NCBI RefSeq assembly: GCF_001269885.1
Contig: NZ_LHVH01000017.1
Location: 806,001 to 870,000 of the forward strand
Reading direction: 5' to 3'
Source: Pseudomonas kilonensis
GTDB taxonomy: Bacteria; Pseudomonadota; Gammaproteobacteria; Pseudomonadales; Pseudomonadaceae
Length of the DNA: 64,000 nucleotides
Below the pieces are notes generated by a model. The model made no database searches, was not told the DNA's origin, and saw nothing but the letters and a program-made list of their open reading frames with translations. Every line of letters begins with the position of its first letter. The first letter of the stretch is position 1. The translations under genes were made by a program, and so were the position numbers. Below are positions 29,754 through 38,402 of this stretch, in pieces.

Positions 29754-31079
29754 TTAGTCGATGTGTTTGAACTCGCTCAGCAACCTTTCAATCTCATCGA
29801 ACCCTGGCCGTGCCAGCACCTCCGGCTGACAGCAGCGCGCTTGCAAATCCAGCAGCCACGCAAGATCCTGCGCACCGAGCCCCGGTTCGATCCGCGCCAG
29901 CAATTCCCCCAGCAGAATCCCGAAGGCCCGCACTTCGATGCGTTGCAGTGCGCGGGTTTGCAGGTTGTCTGTGGTGGCGTGGAACGACGCCGCGCCAAAA
30001 TCCCCCAGCAGGCAATCGCCCTGGTCATCGCACAGAATATTGTGCCCGTAGAGATCTCCGTGGGTGATGCCCTGGCGGTGCAGGTGCGCCGCCACCGAGG
30101 CGATGCCATGGGCGATGCGCAGGGCCGCCGGAGCGCTCAGGCGCAGTTCATCGGCATAGACGTCGCGGCTGCATGACGCCAGGCTCGGCAGCCCGGCGAG
30201 GTTACGGTAGCTGGGCTCGACCAGCGCCATCACCAGCCCGGCCTGTTGCTCGGGGTGCCCGGCAACCTGGCCCAGCACCTCAATCAGGTTCGAGTGGCGA
30301 CCGGCCGTGATGCAGGCATGCATCTCATGCAGGGGCGAGCCGTCGCTGGTCATCTGGCCTTTGTACAGCTTCACTGCGACCTTTCGTGCCGCCTGGCCGG
30401 GCGCCTGCCAGAGCGCCTGATGAATCACCCCCGACGCGCCTTCGCCCAGTGGTTGTTGCAGTTCCAGATGCGACCAGTCGATAGACGTCGTGGTATTCAG
30501 CGCCGCCGCTTCTGCCTGGGCTTCCAGCGGGTTGCCGGCGTAGGCCAGCCAACTGAGGCTCGACAACGTGAGCAGCCATTGCGGCAGTTCGCTCAGTTGG
30601 TTGGCGGCGATGCGCAACAGTTCGAGGCGATGACACTGGCTCAGGCTCGCCGGTAATTGCCGCAAGCGGTTGCCGGCCAGCATCAGTTTTTGCAGATCGG
30701 GGCGTTGGCCCAGTTCATCTGGCAATTGGCTGACGCAGTTGTCGGTCAGGATCAACCAGTGCAGCCGTGGCGGCAGTGCGGCGCCCGTGACGTGCGCGAT
30801 GCGATTGGCCTTGAAACCGACCATGGTCAAGGCGCTGCAACGGCCCAGGCATTCGGGCAGTTCTGTGAAGCGGTTGTCCGAACAGAACAGCACACGCAGG
30901 CGCGTCAGCCGATGCAGGTCGTCGGGCAGCGTGTCCAACTGATTGCCACTGAGGTTGAGAATCTCGAGGGAGTCGGCCAGGTCGAAGATTTCCCGGGGAA
31001 ACTCCGTCAAGCCGCAGGCCAGGTCCAGCCGGGTAATGCCGCAGAGCTGGCCGGCGCGTAGTTGGGCGAGGGTGTGCAT
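29754..31079 (-). CDS. Leucine-rich-repeat protein with C-terminal kinase domain
   Basis: 441 aa. Residues about 10-195 hold eight LRR units of the LxxLxLxxNxLxxLP type. A kinase-like domain follows: glycine loop LGEGASGV (about 212), Lys in VAVKLYK, catalytic loop reading HGDLYGHN (HRD changed to HGD) and LGDFGAA for DFG. Resembles eukaryote-like LRR-kinases present in several pseudomonads. No signal peptide, so cytoplasmic or delivered. Substrate unknown. Confidence 0.85.
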   Translation of the reverse strand: MHTLAQLRAGQLCGITRLDLACGLTEFPREIFDLADSLEILNLSGNQLDTLPDDLHRLTRLRVLFCSDNRFTELPECLGRCSALTMVGFKANRIAHVTGAALPPRLHWLILTDNCVSQLPDELGQRPDLQKLMLAGNRLRQLPASLSQCHRLELLRIAANQLSELPQWLLTLSSLSWLAYAGNPLEAQAEAAALNTTTSIDWSHLELQQPLGEGASGVIHQALWQAPGQAARKVAVKLYKGQMTSDGSPLHEMHACITAGRHSNLIEVLGQVAGHPEQQAGLVMALVEPSYRNLAGLPSLASCSRDVYADELRLSAPAALRIAHGIASVAAHLHRQGITHGDLYGHNILCDDQGDCLLGDFGAASFHATTDNLQTRALQRIEVRAFGILLGELLARIEPGLGAQDLAWLLDLQARCCQPEVLARPGFDEIERLLSEFKHID

Positions 31080-31180
31080 GGTGGGGGTCGCTGTTGATCA
31101 AGGGGAGGGTCTGGCGTCCGTAGCCAGACAGTTAACCAATAATCAGCTCAGTACAACACCCTGTGGCGAGGGGATTTATC

Positions 31181-31267
31181 TGTGGGAGCAAGGCTTGCCC
31201 GCGATGCAGGCGCCTCGTTTTCTCAGAGACCGCGTCATTTTCATCGCGGGCAAGCCTTGCTCCCACA
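31181..31267. repeat. REPIN, CAAGGCTTGCCCGCGAT subtype
   Basis: TGTGGGAGCAAGGCTTGCCCGCGATG and its inverse; sister of 29613-29700. The two flank the LRR-kinase gene. Confidence 0.85.
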
Positions 31268-31328
31268 GCATTTGTTCACAGCAGTTTTTCCCACAACAGT
31301 GTCGCTCCCCTTGCCACAGTCGATCGCG

Positions 31329-31916
31329 CTAGCGCTCGATACTGCGGTTCCAGCGGGCGTTCCAGGCCGGGCGTTGTTCGTTGACCTGGTCCCAATCCAC
31401 GGCAATCGCCGTTTCCAGGTATTGCTTCATCGCCTCCACCTGACCGCGAGTCTTGTCGGTGGTCGGGGTGTTGGGGTTGGACGGGATCTGGTCGCCTTCT
31501 TCCAGGGCGATGGCCTGGGCTTGCGGGGTCAGCAGGAAAGCCGCGAGCTTTTGCGCCAGTTCCGGTTGGGTGTTTTGCGCGATGGCGCATTCGGCGACGT
31601 TGAGGACCACGGCGCCTTCCTTCGGCTGGGCATATTCGACCGGCATGCCCTTGAGTTTCAGCGCGGTCACCTGGGTCGGCGTCAGCGGGAACAGCGCGGC
31701 TTCGTCGGTCTGCAGCATTTCGGATAGCTTCGCCGAGCTCGGGATGTACGCCAGCACGTTGCGCCCCACCGTGTTCGGCCAGGCCTTGACGCCCGGCTCA
31801 ACGTCGGTTTCGCTGTCGCCCTGGATCCGGTTGAACATCAAAAAGCCGTGCAGGCCGAACGTGGACGAGGCCATCGACTGGAACACCACTTTGTCCTTGA
31901 GGCGCGGATCGGCCAT
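31329..31916 (-). pseudogene. C-terminal fragment of ABC transporter solute-binding protein
   Basis: About 195 codons encode the C-terminal half of a polyamine/Fe-type periplasmic binding protein (MASSTFGLHGFLMFNRIQG; LNVAECAIAQNTQPELAQKLAAFLLTPQAQA). No signal peptide or N-terminal lobe precedes it. Homology ends at about 31915, where an IclR-type fragment on the opposite strand begins. The product would not function as a binding protein. Confidence 0.75.
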
Positions 31917-32210
31917 TTGTACGACGAAGTCTTCCTGCGCTCGGAAGTGGAGAACGTCCGTACGCTGGGCTACGCCGGGCGCAATACAGGCCTATTGCAA
32001 GGCATGGCCGGGGTGGCCGTGCCGATTCTCGATCGTGACGGCCGGGCCGTGGCCGCGTTGAGCGTGGCAACCGTGAGCGACCGCCTGGGGCCCGATCGCC
32101 TGCCGACGGTGGTGGACATGCTCAAGCGCGAGGCGGCCCTGATCGGACCGCGGATCAACCCGTTCGATCCGTTGCTGCGCAGGCCTTCGCAGGTGTTTGG
32201 GCAGGGCTGA
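31914..32210 (+). pseudogene. C-terminal fragment of IclR-family regulator
   Basis: About 98 codons (reading RIGHLYDEVFLRSEVENVRT... GLLQGMAGVAVPILDRDG... ALSVATVSDRLG) match the end of an IclR effector domain. The HTH and first part of the ligand domain are missing. Head-to-head with the binding-protein fragment, which is the expected layout of a regulator divergent from its transport operon, now lacking both 5' ends. Confidence 0.75.
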
Positions 32211-32239
32211 ACACACTCTCAAAAGCAACTGATGTTCCC

Positions 32240-32330
32240 TGTGGGAGCGAGCCTGCTCGCGATAGCGGTGTGACAGTCGACATCATCTCTAACTGAACTA
32301 CCGCTATCGCGAGCAGGCTCGCTCCCACAG
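32240..32330. repeat. REPIN
   Basis: TGTGGGAGCGAGCCTGCTCGCGATAGCGG and the inverse CCGCTATCGCGAGCAGGCTCGCTCCCACAG. Confidence 0.85.
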
Positions 32331-32356
32331 GGATGTTCCACAGGTAGATGGGGTGC

Positions 32357-33109
32357 TCAGAAATTCAGGGTCTGCTTGAGCCGCTGCACCGTCGGCGTAT
32401 CACTGGGGATGACCATCGCATAGTTGTAGCCCGGCCCGGACCAGTACTCGGCTTGCAGCTCGCCCTCGCGGCGACTGCCCCGGGGCAGGAGGAAATTTTT
32501 CGGGCCGGGTGGGCGCACGTAGAAGCTGATTTTCTGACCGCTCGGGTCCTGATAGACCACCATCGCCGCCGCGCCTTGTTCGGTGCTGAGCAAGCGCCCG
32601 CTGACCGGCCTGAAGCCGGCACCCGACAGGTCAGGCAGTCGGTCGGCCTGGGTGAAGTAGCGGTCGAGCCAGCCTTGCATGCTCTGCTCGTCACCGGTCT
32701 GGTAATCGGCCGGAAGGATGCCCTGCTGGGCAATCAAACGGTATGCCTGCAAGGCATCGGCCATGGGGGCTGCGGCGCTGAGCAGGGTCATTTGCCGCGC
32801 CTGCCAGCCACCGAAGCCACCCACGCTGACGGCCAGCAGCAACACGGCGGCGTTGGCCAAATGGCGGCGGGAGCGATGTTTCAGGCGCTGGCGAATCATG
32901 GCCGGGTCGAGGTCCGGGTTGGGCGGTTGTTGCAAGGCGCCGCTCAAGGCCGTGCGCAGGTGCTGTGCGTCCTGTTGCCAGGCGCGGACCCGGGCGGCGA
33001 CTTCCGGCTGGTTGGCCAGGTAGGCCTGCACCAGGCGCTGGTCGGCCTCGCTCAGTTGGCGATCGACGTAGGCGTGCAGGTCGCTGTCGCTGGGGGGCAT
33101 GTTGATCAT
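32357..33109 (-). CDS. Anti-sigma factor of the ECF sigma factor
   Basis: 250 aa from ATG 33109, overlapping the sigma gene stop by ATGA, so translation is probably coupled. Cytoplasmic N-terminal anti-sigma domain (about 1-85, LHAYVDRQLSEADQRLV), one membrane helix (about 100-122, LANAAVLLLAVSVGGFGGW), and a periplasmic C-terminal domain. Expected to hold the sigma factor inactive until an envelope signal arrives. No zinc HxxxCxxC motif is visible. Confidence 0.85.
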   Translation of the reverse strand: MINMPPSDSDLHAYVDRQLSEADQRLVQAYLANQPEVAARVRAWQQDAQHLRTALSGALQQPPNPDLDPAMIRQRLKHRSRRHLANAAVLLLAVSVGGFGGWQARQMTLLSAAAPMADALQAYRLIAQQGILPADYQTGDEQSMQGWLDRYFTQADRLPDLSGAGFRPVSGRLLSTEQGAAAMVVYQDPSGQKISFYVRPPGPKNFLLPRGSRREGELQAEYWSGPGYNYAMVIPSDTPTVQRLKQTLNF

Positions 33110-33612
33110 TTGAGTATCCGCAGGGTAGGGCGGGTGATTTCGCCGTCGCTGAGTTGGCGCAGGGCCTGGCGAGCGCGGGACAGGCGGGACATGACCGTGC
33201 CGGTCGGCACGCCGAGGATGTCGGCGACTTGCTGGTAACTCAAGCCTTCCACCGACACCCACAACAACAGCGCGCGTTGTTCCGTCGTGAGTTGGTCGAA
33301 GGCCTGCAGGGACGATTGCGCGATCACGCTGCGCTCGGCCGAAGGGTGGGCATCGTCGCGGCCGGTGAAAAACTCCAGCATGCGCGCATACCGTCGGGAG
33401 CGGCGATGACCGTCGAGAAACTGCCGATACAGAATCGAAAACAGCCAGGCTCGCAGATCGCCGTCCGGACGCTTGTCGTTCCACTTGGACAATGCCCGTT
33501 CCAGGCACATCTGCACCAGATCGTCGGCGTTGCTCGGGTTGCGCGTCAGCGACACGGCAAAACGCCGTAGCCTGGGGATGAGCTCGCGCAACTGTTCGTC
33601 GAATGCGTTCAT
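33106..33612 (-). CDS. ECF-type RNA polymerase sigma factor
   Basis: 168 aa from ATG 33612. Region 2 (NPSNADDLVQMCLERALSKW, then LRAWLFSILYRQFLDGHRR) and region 4 (LLLWVSVEGLSYQQVADILGVPTGTVMSRLSRARQALRQ) are clear. An upstream in-frame GTG at 33639 would add nine residues. Preceded on its own strand by a GGAATAA-N14-CGTCT motif matching that of the divergent catalase gene, suggesting autoregulation. Confidence 0.9.
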   Translation of the reverse strand: MNAFDEQLRELIPRLRRFAVSLTRNPSNADDLVQMCLERALSKWNDKRPDGDLRAWLFSILYRQFLDGHRRSRRYARMLEFFTGRDDAHPSAERSVIAQSSLQAFDQLTTEQRALLLWVSVEGLSYQQVADILGVPTGTVMSRLSRARQALRQLSDGEITRPTLRILK

Positions 33613-33653
33613 AAGGGTGTGGCTTCTGTGGGCAGTCACTGCGCCGGGACTGG

Positions 33654-33681
33654 AAAGACGACCCGCAAACGAGATTATTCC
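33654..33681 (-). promoter_or_regulatory. Candidate ECF promoter, sigma gene
   Basis: Minus strand GGAATAA (33675-33681), 14-bp spacer, CGTCTTT (33654-33660), about 40 bp before the sigma start. Identical element and spacing to the divergent promoter at 33710. Confidence 0.7.
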
Positions 33682-33709
33682 AGTGCAGGAAAAATAAATA
33701 CGAGGCGTG

Positions 33710-33737
33710 GGAATAAACCTGTCACGCCTTCGTCTGA
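33710..33737 (+). promoter_or_regulatory. Candidate ECF promoter, catalase operon
   Basis: GGAATAA (33710-33716), 14-bp spacer, CGTCTGA (33731-33737), about 43 bp before the catalase-like start. Confidence 0.7.
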
Positions 33738-33780
33738 CGGGTCCTTTCCAACAAATGGCCCCGAGCCCTGGAGCTTTCTC

Positions 33781-34863
33781 ATGGTTGATCCTTCACCCTC
33801 GTCGAGCCGGCCACCCTTGAGTGCCGCCGGCCTGACATTGCGCCTGAGCGGCATCGCCGTGATTGTTGCCGCGCTGGCCGGGGCGTTTGCCTACGTCAAT
33901 GGTAGCCTCGACCCACAGCGCCTGACACCGCAGGCATTGGTCAATGTGCTGGAAAAAAACAACGGCGTTCACCCAGGCTTTCGACGCAACCACTCAAAAG
34001 GTGTCTGCGTCGCGGGCTATTTCCAAAGCACGGGCGAGGCCAGCGCCTATTCCAGCGCCCAAGTGTTCTCGCAGCCGCAAACGCCAGTGGTTGGGCGTTT
34101 CGCCTTGCCCAGCGGCAACCCCTATGCACCGGACGGCGGTGTGCCGATTCGCAGCCTGGCACTGCGCTTTACCCAGGCCAACGGCCAGCAATGGCGCACC
34201 GGCATGAACAGCATGCCGGTGTTTCCGGTGGGCACGCCCGAAGCCTTCTACCAACTCCAGCAAGCCCAGTCGCCGGACCCTGCCACAGGAAAACCGAACC
34301 CTGCGGCCGTACCGGCGTTCTTTGCTGCGCACCCCGAAGCGGTGCCGTTCCTGCAATGGATCAAGAGCGCCAAGCCGTCGGCCAGCTATGCCACCGAAAC
34401 CTACAACGGCATCAACGCGTTCTATCTGGTCAACCCTGCCGGGCAGCGCCAGGCGGTGCGCTGGGGCGTGGTGCCGATGAGCCAGGATGCTGCGGATGCG
34501 ACGCCACCCCAGGGGGGCGACTTCCTCGAGCAGGACTTGGCCAAGCGTCTCGCCGCCGGGCCGTTGCGCTGGCAGTTGAACATCACCCTGGCCAACCCGG
34601 GTGACCCGGTGAACGATGCCAGCAAGGCCTGGCCCGCCGACCGCAAGGTACTCAATGCCGGCACGTTGGTGCTTGAGCGCACCCAGGCGCAGAACAACGG
34701 CGAATGCCGCGACATCAACTATGACCCGCTGATCCTGCCCCAAGGGATCGAAGGTTCCGAAGACCCGCTATTGGTCGCGCGCTCCGCCGCCTACGCCAGT
34801 TCCTACCTGCGACGTGCCAGCGAAGTGAGCCAGTTGCCCGCCAAACAGGAGTCCCGCCCATGA
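33781..34863 (+). CDS. Catalase-family peroxidase (SrpA-like)
   Basis: 360 aa from ATG 33781. An N-terminal membrane/signal segment (about 20-40) is followed by a mini-catalase core: distal His in FRRNHSKGVC (His71) and a proximal Tyr region RSAAYASSYLRR near the C-terminus. Lacks the C-terminal part of full catalases. Probably a periplasmic heme peroxidase. Overlaps the next gene by ATGA and is divergent from the ECF sigma gene. Confidence 0.88.
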   Translation: MVDPSPSSSRPPLSAAGLTLRLSGIAVIVAALAGAFAYVNGSLDPQRLTPQALVNVLEKNNGVHPGFRRNHSKGVCVAGYFQSTGEASAYSSAQVFSQPQTPVVGRFALPSGNPYAPDGGVPIRSLALRFTQANGQQWRTGMNSMPVFPVGTPEAFYQLQQAQSPDPATGKPNPAAVPAFFAAHPEAVPFLQWIKSAKPSASYATETYNGINAFYLVNPAGQRQAVRWGVVPMSQDAADATPPQGGDFLEQDLAKRLAAGPLRWQLNITLANPGDPVNDASKAWPADRKVLNAGTLVLERTQAQNNGECRDINYDPLILPQGIEGSEDPLLVARSAAYASSYLRRASEVSQLPAKQESRP

Positions 34864-35396
34864 GCGCCCCTCGTCACTTTGCACCGCTGGCCCGGCTGCT
34901 GCACTGGCTGATGGCAGTGATGATCATCGCCATGCTGTTCATCGGCGCGGGCATGGTCGCCTCGGTGTCCGAACGCCATGAATGGCTGCTGCAGTTGCAC
35001 AAGCCATTGGGTATCGCGATTTTGCTGTTGGTGATCGTGCGCTTGGTGGTGCGTTTTACTACCCGCCAACCGCCGCTGCCGGCCGATCTACCGGCCTGGC
35101 AAGTGCTGGCGGCAAACGCCTCGCATGTGCTGTTGTACGCCCTGATGCTGGTCCTGCCGCTGTTGGGCTGGGGCATGATTTCGGCGGCGGGGGACCCGGT
35201 GATGCTCGGCGACTCGTTGCAACTGCCGTCGATTCTGCCAGCGCACGCCCAGACGTTCGCACTGCTGCGCAAGGCCCACGGGTACCTGGCTTACCTGTTG
35301 TTCGTGACGGTGCTGGTGCATCTGGCGGCGGCGCTGTTTCACGCGTGGGTGCGCCGGGATGAGGTGTTGGACAGTATGTTGCGCGGCAAAGGCTAA
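34860..35396 (+). CDS. Cytochrome b561, partner of catalase-like peroxidase
   Basis: 178 aa, four membrane helices. Heme-ligand histidines in RLLHWLMA, QLHKPLG, and the C-terminal HGYLAYLLFVTVLVHLAAALFHAWV. Translationally coupled to the peroxidase gene. Could pass quinol electrons to the peroxidase. Distinct from the b561 at 26559. Confidence 0.88.
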   Translation: MSAPRHFAPLARLLHWLMAVMIIAMLFIGAGMVASVSERHEWLLQLHKPLGIAILLLVIVRLVVRFTTRQPPLPADLPAWQVLAANASHVLLYALMLVLPLLGWGMISAAGDPVMLGDSLQLPSILPAHAQTFALLRKAHGYLAYLLFVTVLVHLAAALFHAWVRRDEVLDSMLRGKG

Positions 35397-35401
35397 TGAA
35401 C

Positions 35402-35573
35402 CCTGTGGCGAGGGAGCTTGCTCCCGCTGGGTAGTGTCTGTAGGAGCTGCCGAGCGAAGCGAGGCTGCGATCTTTCCACTGGCGCTTGAATTTCAAGTGA
35501 AAGATCAAAAGATCGCAGGCTTCGCCAGCTCCTACAACGCCGAGCGGGAGCAAGCTCCCTCGCCACAGGTGTT
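35402..35573. repeat. Nested double inverted repeat
   Basis: The outer pair CTGTGGCGAGGGAGCTTGCT is inverse-repeated at the right end. The inner pair TGTAGGAGCTG...CTGCGATCTTT is repeated inverted, around a centre of short AT-rich hairpins. Two REP-like families stacked one inside the other between convergent genes. Confidence 0.8.
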
Positions 35574-35607
35574 CACCCTAGACGAGGGACATGATCAGGT
35601 CGTTGGA

Positions 35608-36759
35608 TCAGCGCAATTCGTCAACCATGGCCTCGATGGTGCTCAACACATCCTTGCCCAGTTGCATCGAGCGTTTGCCAGACCAGCCGGTGATCGGGTT
35701 CGGGTGATCGTTGTGGTCCTTGAACGGCATTTCCAGGGTCAGGGACAGGCAGTCATATTTCTGGCCGACCGCGTTACAGGCCAGGGTCATGTTGGCCTGG
35801 CCCGGTTCGTCGCGGGTGTAGCCGTAAGCAGTCTGGAAGTCTTTGGTCTGATGCTTGAGATGGCTGCGAAAGCGCTCTTCAAGTTCGGCAATGCGTGGCG
35901 TGTAGCCCGGGTTGCCTTCGCAACCGGCGGTGAAGACGTGGGGGATTTCCTCATCGCCGTGAGCATCGAGGAACAGATCGACGCCGTACTTTTCCATTTG
36001 CTGCTGGACGAAAAACACCTCGGGGCTGATTTCCGGACTGGCGTTCTGCCAGGCGCGGTTGAGGTCCTGGCCTATGGCGTTGGTCCGCAGATGCCCGTGG
36101 AACGCGCCGTCCGGGTTCATGTTCGGCACCAGGTACAGATCGGCCTTGGCGAGCAACTGGTTCAGTTGCGCATCGTCATGCTGCTGGAGGCGTTCGATCA
36201 CGCCCTCCATGAACCACTCGGCCATGTGCTCGCCGGGATGCTGCTGGGCGATGATCCAGACTTTGCGCCGGCCTTCGGCACCGCTGCCCTTGCGCAGCAG
36301 TTGAATGTCACGGCCTTCCACGCTTTTACCGACGGCCAATAGTTCGGTGCCGGCCTTGTGTTGCGCTTGCTCGATCAGCCAATCATGTCGGCCGCGACTG
36401 TAGGGTTCGAAGTAGGCGAACCAGGCGTTGGTCTGTTCGGTCTCCAGATAAAAACGCAGGGCGTCGCCTTCAAATTGGGTCGGAACGCGGAACCAGTTGA
36501 CGTGATCGTAGGAGGCAACGGCCTGATAGCCCGTCCAGGCCTTGTTGTAAGACGATTGACTGGCGTTGAGCAGCCGAAAGGAATACTCCTGGCCGACGTG
36601 CAGGCCGCTGGCCTTGAAGTGGAACCACTGGAAATGGGCGCTGCGGGTGTCGGGCCTGATCTTGAGCAACGACTGCAACGGGTTGCTGATGTCGACGACC
36701 TCGATGTTGCCGCTGTCGAAATTGGCACTGATATCAAAGGAAGATTTAGCCACGGTCAC
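35608..36759 (-). CDS. M14-family carboxypeptidase (cytosolic AGBL-like)
   Basis: 383 aa with GTG start (36759; a second GTG two codons on is also possible). Residues 1-130 form the N-terminal beta domain typical of cytosolic carboxypeptidases. The zinc site is HPGEHMAEW (His and Glu) and FLDAHGDEE (second His), and a catalytic Glu is in LTLEMPFKD. No signal peptide. Natural substrate in bacteria unknown. Confidence 0.88.
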   Translation of the reverse strand: MTVAKSSFDISANFDSGNIEVVDISNPLQSLLKIRPDTRSAHFQWFHFKASGLHVGQEYSFRLLNASQSSYNKAWTGYQAVASYDHVNWFRVPTQFEGDALRFYLETEQTNAWFAYFEPYSRGRHDWLIEQAQHKAGTELLAVGKSVEGRDIQLLRKGSGAEGRRKVWIIAQQHPGEHMAEWFMEGVIERLQQHDDAQLNQLLAKADLYLVPNMNPDGAFHGHLRTNAIGQDLNRAWQNASPEISPEVFFVQQQMEKYGVDLFLDAHGDEEIPHVFTAGCEGNPGYTPRIAELEERFRSHLKHQTKDFQTAYGYTRDEPGQANMTLACNAVGQKYDCLSLTLEMPFKDHNDHPNPITGWSGKRSMQLGKDVLSTIEAMVDELR

Positions 36760-37032
36760 GATTCCTGGAGAGGATTTTCATGGCCATTACTGTACACGCA
36801 AGACGGGGGAACCGAGACGATTTACGTCACGTAAACGAGGGGGCGTCCTCCCTGGACGCCGAGCCAGCTTAGAGAGTCTGCAATTGATTCTCAAGCGCTG
36901 GTTGTCGATAGTTTTCGCCTGTGTGGCGGGGCGTCTCTTGCAAACGGATATTCATTTGCTATCATCGCCGCCACCGAATTGGCAGCACCCAAAAGACTTC
37001 ATTAGCCTGAAGCCATAAGCCGAAAAATCGGC

Positions 37033-37063
37033 AAAAAAAAGACCCGGCAAAAAGCCGGGTCAA
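37033..37063 (-). terminator. Terminator of PrrF-type sRNA
   Basis: On the minus strand: GACCCGGC, AAAAA-type loop, GCCGGGTC, then T8. Perfect 8-bp stem. Confidence 0.9.
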
Positions 37064-37145
37064 AAACCGTGATTAGCCTGATGAGGAGATATTCCAGAAG
37101 TCCGACCTAAGGTCTTCTGATCTATCGACTGATCTCGCGACCAGC
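37033..37145 (-). ncRNA. prrF: PrrF-type iron-responsive small RNA
   Basis: About 113 nt. Predicted start near 37145, just after a sigma-70 promoter covered by a Fur box. The sequence has the PrrF series: 5' CTGGTCGCGAG, core CTCCTCATCAGGCTAATCACGG, then a terminator GACCCGGC/GCCGGGTC with eight T. PrrF RNAs, with Hfq, repress non-essential iron-protein mRNAs when iron is low. Exact 5' end is inferred. Confidence 0.88.
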
Positions 37146-37149
37146 TGAT

Positions 37150-37180
37150 GCAATAATAATCATTATCATTTGCAAGTCAA
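37150..37180 (-). promoter_or_regulatory. Fur box over the prrF promoter
   Basis: Minus strand -35 TTGACT (37175-37180), 17-bp spacer, -10 ATTATT (37152-37157). The stretch TGATAATGATTATTA inside matches the 7-1-7 Fur consensus with one mismatch. Confidence 0.88.
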
Positions 37181-37252
37181 ATGGTTTTATCGCACCGATT
37201 GGAAAATTTTTCTCGTCGTCCGCGTTCGCGGCGACATTCCCAAGCGTTACCC

Positions 37253-37594
37253 CTAGCGAGTCGGGTAGCCATCCAGGGATCGGTCAAGCATCACCTTGAC
37301 CAGATCAATCATGTGCACCACCGAAAATGCCAGGTCACGGCTCGAGCCGTTCAACTGGTTGGCAGACTCGTGGGCGGTCGCCGCTGCACAGCGCAGCAGG
37401 TCGGAGGCGTGAACAAGGGCTTCTTCTGCGCTGACGCTGTGGTTGACGTCGAAGAAGCGATGTTCTGACTGTGCCTGGGAAACACTTGGTTTCAAGTAGT
37501 AGTCGAGGGCGCGTTTGGCCGCCGGGCAATCCTGAAAGGAAGGGAACGTGCTGTCGAAAGGGCTGCTGGGCTGGTCTTTGTTGGGTGTATCCAT
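37253..37594 (-). CDS. DUF3077 family protein
   Basis: 113 aa. Conserved Pseudomonas family with RFFDVNHSVSAEEALVHASDLLRCAAATA (about 46-74). Small helical cytoplasmic protein of unknown function. Divergent from the S24-type repressor at 37726 with an AT-rich shared upstream region containing TTATCGTAATTGTGACGATAA, a likely operator for that repressor. Confidence 0.8.
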   Translation of the reverse strand: MDTPNKDQPSSPFDSTFPSFQDCPAAKRALDYYLKPSVSQAQSEHRFFDVNHSVSAEEALVHASDLLRCAAATAHESANQLNGSSRDLAFSVVHMIDLVKVMLDRSLDGYPTR

Positions 37595-37644
37595 GGTGAG
37601 GAAAATCTCCGTGTGTGGGGCTGAACTCCTGAATCCAGAATAGT

Positions 37645-37667
37645 ACTTATCGTAATTGTGACGATAA
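37645..37667. promoter_or_regulatory. Palindromic operator candidate between DUF3077 and S24-type repressor genes
   Basis: TTATCGTAATTGTGACGATAA is a near-perfect inverted repeat (TTATCGT / ACGATAA around a 7-nt centre), followed by TTTAAATA. Typical cI-like repressor operator layout. Confidence 0.6.
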
Positions 37668-37725
37668 TTTAAATACTACAATTTGTGTTTTGAATGGTCG
37701 GAGTCATCCACGTATCGTGCCGCAC

Positions 37726-38373
37726 ATGGATAAATGGATAGAGTTGGTCAAGGCCAAGATGAAGGAGCTGCGCATCACGCAAGTGGTGCTCGCAGAACGG
37801 TTGGGAATGTCCCAGGGCGGCGTCGGCCATTGGCTGACCAGGCGCCGGCAACCCAGTGTCGATGACATGAACCGGGTCCTGCGGGAATTGGGGCTGGAGT
37901 TTCTGGAAGTGGCGATGGTGATTCGCGAGCCGGACACCTCCACGGACGAAGGCATGACCCTGGCGCAGAAGTACAACCCGTACTTCCGCTACCCGGTCAG
38001 TGAATGGCACGAGGTTGGCGAGGTTCGCGAAGGCGATCCTGGCGCCTACAGCCCGGCGCGCTACGAACTGACGGACTACCACGCCCTGGGGGCCGCGTTC
38101 TGGCTGGTGGTGGTGGGCGACGCGATGACCGCACCCAGCGGCTTGAGCATTCCCGAGGGCATGTCGATCCTGGTGGATCCGGCCGTCGAGGCGGTGCCCG
38201 GCAAACTGGTGGTTGCCTGCTTGCCCGGCAGCAGTGACGCGACCTTTCGCAAATTGATCGAGGAGAGCGGGCAGCGTTACCTGGTTCCGCTCAATCCGAC
38301 TTACCCGAAAAACCTGTACACCGAGCAATGTCGCCTCATCGGTGTGGTGGTGCAGGCCACCATCAGGTTCTGA
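37726..38373 (+). CDS. XRE/S24-type repressor lacking the catalytic serine
   Basis: 215 aa from ATG 37726. HTH at 10-62 (ITQVVLAERLGMSQGGVGHWLTRRR). C-terminal LexA/cI-like S24 domain, where the nucleophile motif GDSM reads GDAM (131-134), so self-cleavage is not expected. A Lys remains in FRKLI. Likely a stable repressor of itself and the divergent DUF3077 gene. Confidence 0.85.
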   Translation: MDKWIELVKAKMKELRITQVVLAERLGMSQGGVGHWLTRRRQPSVDDMNRVLRELGLEFLEVAMVIREPDTSTDEGMTLAQKYNPYFRYPVSEWHEVGEVREGDPGAYSPARYELTDYHALGAAFWLVVVGDAMTAPSGLSIPEGMSILVDPAVEAVPGKLVVACLPGSSDATFRKLIEESGQRYLVPLNPTYPKNLYTEQCRLIGVVVQATIRF

Positions 38374-38402
38374 CTGGATCGGCCCTGGGAGCGGGCCGAT
38401 GC

